Shown: piece by piece, positions 12,714 to 22,416 of the stretch
Layout of the letters: every line of letters begins with the position of its first letter
Numbering within the stretch: position 1 is the first letter of the stretch
Assembly (NCBI GenBank): GCA_030737875.1
Contig: CM060910.1
Coordinates: 618,897,303 to 618,961,302, forward strand
Source of the DNA: Allium sativum
Lineage: Eukaryota > Streptophyta > Magnoliopsida > Asparagales > Amaryllidaceae
Direction: 5' to 3'
Length of the DNA: 64,000 nt
Notes under the pieces: generated by a model
Database searches by the model: none
Told to the model about the DNA's origin: nothing
What the model saw: only the letters and a program-made list of their open reading frames with translations
Position numbers and translations under genes: made by a program

Positions 12714-13236
12714 GTAACACCCTCGATTATATTAAAAACTGTCCCGTTGAGAGTACACTAGAACACACACACATACACTCATAAGCATTGCATGACACAA
12801 CACTTACCTATGTGTTGATTATTTGTCCCAAACTCAAGTTTTGTTTTGTGCAAGTATGATGGCTTGAGACAGTGACAAAGAGAAAGAAAGAAGCAAGGAT
12901 AATGGCAAAAGAGGGGATAGAGATAGAGGTCAAGATAGCTCTCACCCTAAATGACCTGATGTGTGAGGAATGCTTTTTAGTGATGTGCACGGGAATCAGT
13001 CACGTTATGGTATCGGAAATTACCGGAAAGTCAATTACCCTCCATGGTCATGATTCCTACCCGCTATTACAAAGCTAATGGAGTTTGAGAAGAGGTTCAA
13101 ATCTAGGAGTATAGGGAAGTTTGTGGTGCCTCGCCTCTTCCTAGGACATTACCTCCACCATCTCCACCTAAAGAATCAAATAGAGACAATGCTAGAGGGA
13201 GATTTACTGTAATGAAAAAAATCATATTGGGGAAAG

Positions 13237-13245
13237 TATAAAAAG
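13237..13245 (+). promoter_or_regulatory. Possible TATA box in C 5' LTR
   Basis: The sequence reads aaagtataaaaaggg about 520 bp into the putative LTR, a strong TATA match at a plausible place. Confidence 0.35.
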
Positions 13246-13447
13246 GGAAAAGATGCTGAGAAGGATTCTAAGGCCGAGGAAATGATTCCCCAAGAGCGGA
13301 AGGTGTATCTAAAAAAACATTTCCCAGGTTTTATTTTGACAAGCTTTTCTTTTACATGAAATTGCACTTAATCAAAAGTGATTTGCCAATAATTGACTCG
13401 AGGGGAGTCTTATATATGCATTTACTTGAAAGAAGTGGTCAAGTATA

Positions 13448-13690
13448 CCTAACCGAGGCGGGTCGTGATAGAATTATGTTGGCCTGAGATAGGTCATATA
13501 CTCAACCAAGACAGGTGTTGTATTTGTGTGCACCAGACCGAGATAGGTCATTATATTAAATTATACTCGACCATGACGGATTGTAGTAAATCGTACCTGA
13601 TTGAGATGATCTTATTTGGAATTTGTTGGACCCAGATGGGTCATTCAGCGATTTTACTCGATCAAGACAGATCATAGTAAGTTTCGTATA
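13448..13690 (+). repeat. Degenerate tandem repeats in C 5' LTR
   Basis: A motif of the form 'accgagataggtcat' recurs about six times with 35-50 bp spacing (gaggcgggtcgt, gagataggtcat, aagacaggtgtt, gagataggtcat, atgacggattgt, cagatgggtcat). Copies are strongly diverged. Confidence 0.55.
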
Positions 13691-14611
13691 TAGTACTTGG
13701 CAAGTGTTTCCCTTTCTATTGATACTTGTTGATTTGGGGAATTGGATCCATATTTATATTGTGTTATTGATTTTGGTGCTTGATGATGTTTTGATCCTAT
13801 TTTATAATAGTGTATTGACCTCATAGCCTTAGAGCTATTTTGGTGTCGTTTAGAATGAGATTTCTTTTGTATTACTTAAACTCATATATGAGTTTAAGTG
13901 TTGCCTTTGTAGTTTTCCCTGTTGTTGTATCTTTGTGCTTAGCTTATTGCATAACACCTTGTAGTTGGAAATAAACTCCTTCTTGTAGTTAATTATGTTG
14001 TCCTTGATATTTTATAGGATGCTTAGCCTCTAGTCTCTCGTGAGAGTATTGTTCTCTTGGGGTATCTAATTATTTTCGTGCCGAAAAGAATTTATTATTT
14101 TTCTGATTTCATATCCATTATCAATTTATAACTGATTTGTGAACTAGACTGATCCATGTATGTAATACTTGGGTTAGACGGAGTTGTTTCAAGTATAATC
14201 TGTCATTGATCTGTGGTTGCTACTATAGCTTGGACTATCCTTTGATGTTGTTTCCCAGTTGTCAATAGTATATTCATGTTGAGGTAATTGTATTCGTTTT
14301 GAATAATCTTTTGAGGTGTGACATATGTATACGTTGTATTTAATGATTGTATCAGTATGTACCTATTCTGTGATTTGTTGATTGTGCTGTGTTGTATATT
14401 GTTCCAAAATGATCCTTAGCCATCGTGATTTCTTATTAGAAGTACTGAGTATGTCAATTCACTTAAAAAAGAATAAATTATACACTTAGTCGATGTATTC
14501 AATACTCGTCTAATAGAAATTACGGATGATCGCCCTTAGCTAGCCCTATTATCTGCCCAAATAGACAGCATTACTTGTTATTAGGGTGGGTTTAGGGGTG
14601 GGTATCACAAT

Positions 14612-14623
14612 TGGTATTAGAGC
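14612..14623 (+). promoter_or_regulatory. Primer-binding site of element C
   Basis: tggtattagagc lies 3 bp after the LTR end. It differs by one base from tggtatcagagc, the complement of the 3' end of initiator-Met tRNA used by most plant LTR elements. Confidence 0.6.
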
Positions 14624-16153
14624 GAAGGTTCAGAACAAAATATAATAAACACAGAATGGAACCAAAAGATTACATGTGTTACAACACAAAAGGATAACAC
14701 TTCTATTTATTAGTTTATTTCAATCTTTATCCTTATCTTGTGATTCTTATCTGTCGAGCCATGAGAAGTCCAAGCTTCCGGAATATGTTTTGGAATATAT
14801 TTTATTCCCTAATTTATTCCACGAGTGGTCCCCCATCATTTGTAGTTTGTTTGGGTAGAAACTTCTATCCTTATCCTTTTTGGTGCTTTAATCTTGGATT
14901 TAGAAATTTGGAGAAAAAATTGAACCCACCCTTTTGATGTTTGTGTTTTTGTTGTCATATTAAATAAATAAATTTGGATGGATTAGTTAAACTTAGTCCA
15001 AGATAAATTTAGAGTAAAAAGTTTATGTTCGTGAAATATAATGTTAAGATGGAATGAATCAAAGTTGCATAGCGGAAGCAAGTGGATTGTTTTGGCTATA
15101 GATAATCTAATAATCAATAATTAGGATTGAGGGATTGTAGACACTAGTGATTAATTGTTGTTAAAAGCTAATTTCTTTGTGTTATAAATTAAGAAAATTG
15201 TTGATGAAGTGTAGCATTGTGTTGTTCTTGATTTAAAGATAATTGTTATAGTTAATAATCGAACAAACATTAAGTAATCTGAAAGTGGGATAATTATCTT
15301 TGATATTGGATCGTCCGTTGGGTAGTTTAAGGAACTCCGATCGATAGGCCTAATCAATGATATCGATAAGAAATTCTTAACTACCTAGACGACGCGATTG
15401 AGTGCAGTAATTTGTGTACTAAATGAAAATAAAAGTTCTGGGAATAAATAAATAGTTTGTGAGAATAGTGTTAAACCACTTTATTGGTTGGTAATAATAA
15501 AATTGGATGGTGAGGCGATAGCGATCCTGCGCTGACATCACAACCACATAACGGGATAAATGGTGATGAATGGATGTTTTGATACTATTTGAATCGAATC
15601 AAAGAAATATTTAGTGAAATTTTGTGTTTAGAAAATATATGCTGTTTAAATATTGGTGTTTTATTAACTAAAAGAGCTTTGAATTCTCGAGCATAAAGCG
15701 GTATTTTAGAATACTCACCCCAAAAGATTGAGTTAAAGGGTTGCATCCATTAAGTGGGTAGCATGTAATGATGAATGGCGAGGCTAATCAAGTTAGCATC
15801 CATCGTTTGTAGGAATTAATACAAAGAAGATAGCATCACAACGTTTCTATTTATTCAATATCCGTTGGAGATTATTGTGTATTCTAAATTATTAGCTTTG
15901 CAAAAGAGATAGTGCATGTTTTGAATTATTTAGACGTGAAGGTTGGAGTAAAAATCTAAATTTAATAAGAACCAATTATTTATAATTTTCAAACTTGAAT
16001 AAGTTGGATGATTATTTAGTGAAGGATTTTGAAAATTATGTGGCTTTCAGCAGAAGCTAATCTTTTTGTAAGTAATTTAATGATGGATAAGTTATTAAAA
16101 TGAAAACTAATAGTGGTATTGTCTTAAGTGAATTGCGGGGATGCAATTTATTT
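14624..16153 (+). other. Coding-less interior of element C
   Basis: Only about 1.5 kb separates the PBS from the PPT, and no Gag, PR, RT, RNase H or INT motif is visible in any frame. Two 'ggcgag.. / gcatccat' stretches near 15510-15580 and 15730-15810 look related to each other. The element is either a large-deletion derivative or a non-autonomous LARD-like form. Confidence 0.4.
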
Positions 16154-16161
16154 AAGGGGGA
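16154..16161 (+). promoter_or_regulatory. Polypurine tract of element C
   Basis: aaggggga sits just before the start of the 3' LTR (ggtaacaaccc at 16165, first base changed from the expected t). Confidence 0.5.
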
Positions 16162-16164
16162 GTC

Positions 16165-16474
16165 GGTAACAACCCAGAATTATGGGTAGCCAGGCTAAAC
16201 AAACTATAGTTTGTTTTTATATTTTAAATATGAAGATAATAAAATATGATTCTGGAAGTCTAACTCATATTGTATTATAAAACAGTAAATAAGGAAGTTA
16301 GAGTTTTCAAAATTGTGTGTTTGGAATAAACTAAATATCCTTAATATAATAAGTAATTTATTACTACTTATGTTTATAGATCATAACTTGTTGACTAAAG
16401 TGAATACTGAAAATATCTAATATTTCTTAGCAATCAATATCAAGTGGAAAATATATTTTCAATATTAATGGTGA
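16165..16474 (+). mobile_element. Element C 3' LTR, left part
   Basis: Begins ggtaacaacccag after the PPT and is cut at ggtga (16470-16474) by solo LTR L2. The LTR resumes after the second ggtga at 51836-51840. Confidence 0.5.
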
Positions 16475-16753
16475 TGTAACGACCGGGGGAATTCGACGCC
16501 TGAATTCCAACAATGATACATAAACCTGTATTACTTGCCAGAACTCAAGTATCGAAAACATTAGATAGTTAATAGAAAGAATTTAGAGGGTGAGATAAGA
16601 AAGAAAGAAATATTAGAATAGAAGAGTAAGAAGAAGAACCAGCACCATACATAGTCTCACAACGTAGTGGAATAAAATATAATATAGAAATAAATCTTTA
16701 TTGAGAGCTTAAAACAAATATACTTACAATCATCAGAGTACATCAATACATCT
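16475..16753 (-). mobile_element. L2: minus-strand solo LTR, 3' end segment
   Basis: L2 ends here on the minus strand (ccggtcgttaca reading leftwards). It is flanked by a perfect 5-bp duplication ggtga at 16470-16474 and 51836-51840. L2 is in three pieces because element A (after catct) and solo LTR L3 (after tttgg) inserted into it. The pieces add up to 6,050 bp. Confidence 0.8.
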
Positions 16754-17089
16754 TGTAATAACCCGGAAAATACGGGCCAATTTAAAATTTTTAAATTGGT
16801 GATTTCTAAGGAATTTGAACAATTGAAATAGAATATTTCAATAAAATAGTGAATTAGAAATAGTGAGTCAGTTTGAAAATTTGAATTCAAACTTTGACTG
16901 ACTGTGCAGGGTGGACAATATAACGGATTTTAGCGAAACCAAAAATATTTAAATTTTTTTATCAATACCTTTCTAACGAATCTGAAAAATCGAAGTTTCA
17001 TAACGGGAATCAAAAGTTATGGCCGAATAAATTTTCAGAAAGGTCGCTATATAGAATATATAGCCCTGGAAAATTGATATTTTGCAACG

Positions 17090-17360
17090 ACCTCGGAATT
17101 CGACGAAACCACTTTTGTTGGGTCCTGGATGTCAAATTATTGCTAGGTTTCAAATTTCATAATTTTTGAAGCTAGTATGTGAGCGTGGCAAAAGAAAACG
17201 TGTTTGGTCAATTTTTGTTAAATTGGATCGACCAGAAAATGGCCATTTTTCAAACGATCTCAGAATTCGACGAAACTAGTTTTGTTGGGACCGTAGCGTC
17301 AAAACATAGCTAGATTTATTTTTCTGGAATTTTTTGAATCGGTTTGTGGCCCTGGCAAAT
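17090..17360 (+). repeat. Duplicated block upstream of the element A TATA box
   Basis: Two diverged copies (about 17090-17205 and 17260-17360) share 'aattcgacgaaac', 'tttgttggg(t/a)cc', 'gctag(g/a)tt' and a closing 'gtggc'. The same block, also doubled, occurs in L4 (58266-58375 and 58432-58520), and part of it is visible in L2 (around 51120-51180, minus strand). Confidence 0.7.
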
Positions 17361-17540
17361 TGAAATGTACGTTCAGAGTTAAAATTAAATGTTTTATACT
17401 TTAATTTGAAAAATAACTGACAGTAACAGTCGAATTGGCCAACGAAACATATCCGATTGTGTCCGGGATGGGGGTATTTAGCTAGGGACGACAGTCGTTG
17501 GACTTAAAACGGAGTTCGTTGGAGAAAACACTATTTAAAA

Positions 17541-17549
17541 ATATATAAA
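17541..17549 (+). promoter_or_regulatory. Probable TATA box, element A LTR
   Basis: aaaatatataaatccc lies about 790 bp into the LTR, followed 50-100 bp later by a C-rich, ATG-poor leader-like stretch. Expected to drive the genomic RNA. Confidence 0.5.
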
Positions 17550-18337
17550 TCCCATGGGCCAATAGAATTTAGCAATTCATTAAATTAAAAAAAAAATATA
17601 AAAAAAAACCTTCGTAACCCCACGAACGAACGGCGAAAACCCGTTCAACCCTTTCCACCTCGATCGCGGCCGACTCCGCCACTTCCAGACACCGCCGTCA
17701 CCATCCCTCGACGCAGCTCCGCCTCCTCTTCAAATCCGACCCCAGCACCTCCTCCCTCGATGCCTCCTCCGCCAGAATCAAGCCAGCCAACTTCACCACT
17801 TCCCATCGCCGCCATGATCGCCATCGACCACCGAGCTGCACCAAACCACCACCGACAGGAAGCCTGCTCGAAGCTCTTCCACGCCACAGCCTCCGATCGT
17901 CCCAATTCTTCTCAGAAATCGCGAAAATCCCAACCCTAAGTTTGAACAACAATAAAGGTTCGACCTTTATTAATTTTGAACTGATTTAGACACTTTATAG
18001 TGTTGCAAACTTTGAAAAAACATATCTTTTTGGTGTGTTGACGAAATTCGATGAAACAGGAAACATCGGGACCGCAAGGAAGCTCTCTACTATATAGAAG
18101 AAGCCGCGGATTTTTCTGAGTCATCTACGATTTTTAGCACTCCACAAACCAATGTGAGAAATCTAAATTAAATGAATTTGAATGGAAAATGTCGTTTATA
18201 AATTATATAAGCAAAATATAAATTACACACGTATTGTATACCTCATGTACATGCGATGTGTAAGCTATATAAGCGAAGTACGAATTATACATGCATAGAA
18301 TAATTGATATATGTGTTGAAATGCAAGTGAAATATAG

Positions 18338-18376
<39 letters not shown>
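18338..18376. repeat. (TA)n microsatellite
   Basis: About 19 TA units in the 5' LTR; the matching tract in the 3' LTR (28347-28362) is much shorter. Confidence 0.9.
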
Positions 18377-18378
<2 letters not shown>

Positions 18379-18679
18379 TCCCCTCGTCCACAAACCATGG
18401 ACGATATTTATTGTTGTGAATTGGTGTGAAAAAATGGATGAAAAATACGAATGGTTGAATAATTGTTTGTGGTTGATATTGTTTGGTTGTGGTTGAAAAA
18501 TACCCATTGGTGATTGGAATGAATTGGAAATATTTGTGGAAATAAAAATAAAACATGCCGCCTGCGTGCGAATTAGATGCATGAATCCCCATTGTCAAAA
18601 ACCGCGAGGTTTTAAGGTAGAGCGAGGAGCCGTACTAGGGACGGTGCCGGTTTTAACTACCCTGCCGTTATGCTGCCGA

Positions 18680-19330
18680 AATTTTGAATAATATTCATGT
18701 GTTAGAATTATTTTCATATGTTGAAATTATCTTCATGCGTTGAAATTAAAGTCATGTGTTGAAACTATATCCATGTGTGGAAATGTTCATGTGTTGAAAA
18801 GTGATGTGTGAAAATTAAATTCATTTGTGAATGAATGAAGTGTCTAAACAATAAAAATCACCTTTTTATAATATATATGAAGTATGAAAAATATTCGCCT
18901 TATATATAAATAGTTTCAACAATAAAAATTCCATCTTTCTTATATGAACAACATAAATAAAATATCCATGTGTGGAAATGCTCATGTGTTGAGAGGTGTG
19001 TGTAGTGGAAAAGTTCATGTGTTGAATAAAAAGATCGAACAATAAAAATTACATTTTTTGAAACTATGAAGTGTTGAAAACAACCATTTGTCGAATAAAT
19101 ATTTTAAATGATAAAAATATCATTTTTATCATATATGTGATATGCTAAAGATATGCGGACGTTGAAATAAATATTTGTGAATGAAATATTATTTTTAACA
19201 TGCATAGGAACTAAATAAAATAGTCACGTGTTGAAATATATTTTAGTTCGCCAAAATTATCATCTTCGAAATGTGAAGTGTTAAAAATAGCCACTTGTTC
19301 AAATAAATATGCATGAGTTGAAATATACAT
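18680..19330 (+). repeat. Tandem array of 'catgtgttgaaat' units, 5' LTR of A
   Basis: About fifteen diverged copies of (t)catgtgttgaaat(tat), spaced roughly 15-60 bp, interleaved with 'aacaataaaaatcac' units. The same array is in the 3' LTR at 28680-29330. Confidence 0.75.
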
Positions 19331-22161
19331 TAATTAGCTAACGATATGATTTTAGCCTATGCATGCAACATTAGAATGAATGGTGTTTTTAAACCAAAGT
19401 AAATCAAATATGAAGTTGAATGGAAAATGATAAGTGATAAAAATTGTATATATGTACATGCATATTTATTGAACAGGTTATAGCAAAGGGGCTAGAGAAG
19501 AGGAATAAAATTTTGTGCCCGACAAATAGGTACACATTTACTTTTTTGTTTGGGTGATGATTTTATGAGCCTATTGGCTAGCCGCTTGGCTTTTTCTTTT
19601 TGACATGAGACGCCCGTGTGGCTATTTGGGAATTTTCCCAGCCCCTCCCGTACAATGGAGGTTATGGCGAAATTTTCCAAAATTTAAAGGCGTTAGTGAA
19701 ATAATTGAAGTGGAAACGATATAGGAATTTTTGAATGAACTATATTTATATAAATATATAAATATAAATAAAATTAAAACGAAACGTGGCCGTGCAGTTC
19801 GTGTTTTGAAACCGTGATTTCAAACGACTAGTGTGGGAAATCCGACCATTGGATTTTCCCGAAACCACAACCGTTGGGTTCGCCTTGGAAATATCTTTCC
19901 AACGGCACCAACTTTGTGAAGATCCGACGGTTGGATTGTCTGGAATGTTTAATTCAAATCTGAAGAAAAACAGCGCCAGAAACGATTATATTTATATATA
20001 TATATATAAATATAATTAAATTAAATCGAATAATGACGCTGCAGTTCGTAAATTGAAATCGTAACTTCAAATGGCTATTGTGGAAGATCCGACCGTCGGA
20101 TTTTCCCAAAACTGAAACCGTTGGATTCGTTTTGAAACAACCTTCCTAATGATATAAAATTTGTGAAGATCCAACGGTTAGATTTTCAGATATGTGTAAA
20201 AGAAAATTAGTGAAAAACAGCGCCAGTGCATCGACACGACCTGAAACGTCGTTTAATTAAATATGGCCGTTTCAAATTAAATAAAAATGGCGATATATCA
20301 TTATAAAATACTATAGACGATATAGAGTGGAAATAAACCAATTCCGTTGTGTTTGCCTGATATGTGATGGTTGAATGTATTTAACATGAGAATTATAACT
20401 AAAGAACTGAAACGTGAATGTTGAATAGTCCAACCATGTGATAAATTGATTTGAAAATCTAAATATACATGGATTATTTGAAAAGGCCGAGTTCATCCCA
20501 TTTCAAATAATCGATCGACGTTGAGAAGTCGAAGAGTCGAAGACGGTTGAAGACCGACGATCTTCACATTGGATGGATGGGCGCTACTGATGCTCGTGAT
20601 TGGAGTAGCTACCATGAAGGAACTGAAGTAGTAGCCGTCCAAACATACTGTTGATTGTACGGATATGCGAGGAATTGGTGCCTCCGGTTTCGTTCAGACC
20701 CAGAACGGACTTGTAAATGGACTGTGTGTCTGACATTGGATTTTGTTCTGTGCTGATTGATCTCTGTTAAATATATATCTGTTTGGCGGTGGAGAATTTA
20801 TTCTCTTGCTTAACGCCCTTCTCTGAGACATACGAGCTCAGAGGTTATGTATTGATAGAAATCAGTCGCATGGAGTGGATTGCCTGTGTGGCACGCCTAA
20901 GTGGCATATGATCAAGGCTTCTGTTGCAAAGCAAAGTCTTGTGGTTGATGATCAAAGCATGGTCTGTGTGACATAGCTTTGTGTATAACGTGAATTCGCG
21001 AGCCTCACACCTCGGTATGAGTCAAAAACGGGAGAGTGACTGCAGGGAGAGCACGACGTTTCTTTCTAGCTAAGGTGGTGTCGGTGACCTACCAGCCCTG
21101 ACATTATATATACTTTTCACCTGTGTGGTTGTTGGAATGCGAGGAGCCTCGATATAGGTCTGTAAGGACTGGGAAACGTGTGTTCAGGAATAATTAATCC
21201 TCAAAAGAAAGGGAGGACCGGCCCTGAAGATCCAGGGATCATAGTGGGGTCCTAGGACATTTGCTAGAGTGTCTCGAATCGGAGAGGAGCTTGCCCCTTG
21301 CCTCGACTCATGAAGGAATCCAATTTCCAATACGAAATATGCGGACATGATTGTATTACTAGTATGGCGACATAGTAGATGGTAGCTATGCCGCCTAGGA
21401 TTGGTATTTATGATTGAATTTGCTTTTCAAACATATATGCACTAGTAATAATATCAAACACTTTTGTTTTATACGTATGAAGCATTTTTGGCCATTATAA
21501 GGTAAAACTCTATCCTCCGGCTTGCGTTGCATTGTGTGATGGGACCTGAGTCTTATAATGGCTTCATTTTATAAAAAGCATTGCGATGATTTAATCATTT
21601 ACTTTATTTCATGCACTAGCACTCATTGGAGTAAACCCGTTCCGCGAAAGTGGCGTGGTCCTTTGATTTGCCTTATTATTGTTGTTAATAAGTTAAGTAG
21701 ATTTCTCATACCAGTCCCATGACTGACTCGTAGTTTGTTTCACCTTGCAAACTCGGGTGCCCTCATTTTCACACGGGCAGCCTAGTTACAGGTTTCTGAC
21801 GCACTTTTGGCTCATGGCGAGGCTTGACTACACCGTGCTGACTTGGATTTTCTCTGCCATTATTGTATCTATATTATGATTCCACCGTTGGCGATGTAGA
21901 CTGATATTTATTTTGTGTACTCTTTATATATGATTCCGCCTCAGGCGATGATGACTGATTATGTATCATTATGCACTAAGTTGTATCCAGTACTGTGCTT
22001 CTCTGATGTGATGATATCTATATGATTCCGCTGTCATATGTGTGTAAATTATTCTATTTTCTTTTTATTCTATTATTTGTGATCTGCTAATGATGATTAA
22101 TGTGTTATATTCCAATGATTATCCTTAACACCGTGTCACAGGGTTTTGGGATCGTCACAGC

Positions 22162-22173
22162 TGGTATCAGAAC
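22162..22173 (+). promoter_or_regulatory. Primer-binding site of element A
   Basis: tggtatcagaac starts 3 bp after the LTR end; one mismatch to the initiator-Met tRNA 3' end complement (tggtatcagagc). Confidence 0.85.
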
Positions 22174-22416
22174 TTTGGTTAACCTTAGTTCTGGAGTCTA
22201 ACACATTAAACACTTCGTCAAAATAGAATCAGTAGTATTCTAAGGCGAGTCGCTCATTAGAGATAGGACTAGTAAAGTCCTTGAATGAGCCGAGCAGAAT
22301 AGCAAAAACAATTTGATCAGTCCATTGTTATCTTTCCGTAAATTTTCTGCTTAACTGTGCAATAAACTATCATTTCTGTTAGCTGACTCTTTTCTTGCTT
22401 ATACAGAATTTGAAAA

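Larger units (their letters stand above)
12714..14609 (+). mobile_element. Element C, 5' LTR (degenerate)
   Basis: The stretch starts gtaacaccctcg right after a purine tract and ends gggtatcaca directly before a primer-binding-site match. Its last 390 bp or so (from about 14220) align with 52240-52651, sharing 'gagtatgtc', 'tattcaatactcgtct' and 'aattacggatg'. Upstream of that I cannot align the two, so the 12714 start and the 1.9-kb length are inferred from the junction motif and a TATA box at 13237. Confidence 0.5.
16754..22159 (+). repeat. Element A 5' LTR
   Basis: 5,406 bp, tgtaataacccgg to gatcgtcaca. Contains a duplicated block before the TATA box, a C-rich leader (17600-17940), a (TA)n tract, a tandem array of 'catgtgttgaaat' units, and four 'gatccgacggttgg'-like motifs at 19840-20180. 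No supported protein; the 86-codon antisense frame in the leader is kept in the 3' LTR only because the LTRs are copies. Confidence 0.95.

Noticed and set aside
17645..17905. 86-codon minus-strand frame, conserved at 27650-27910
   Set aside because: Conservation follows from LTR identity. The Gly/Ala-rich composition is the antisense of a C-rich leader, and there is no recognisable domain.
18203..18598. 131-codon minus-strand frame with a long Tyr-Ile run
   Set aside because: The run is the (TA)n microsatellite; the rest is AT-rich LTR.
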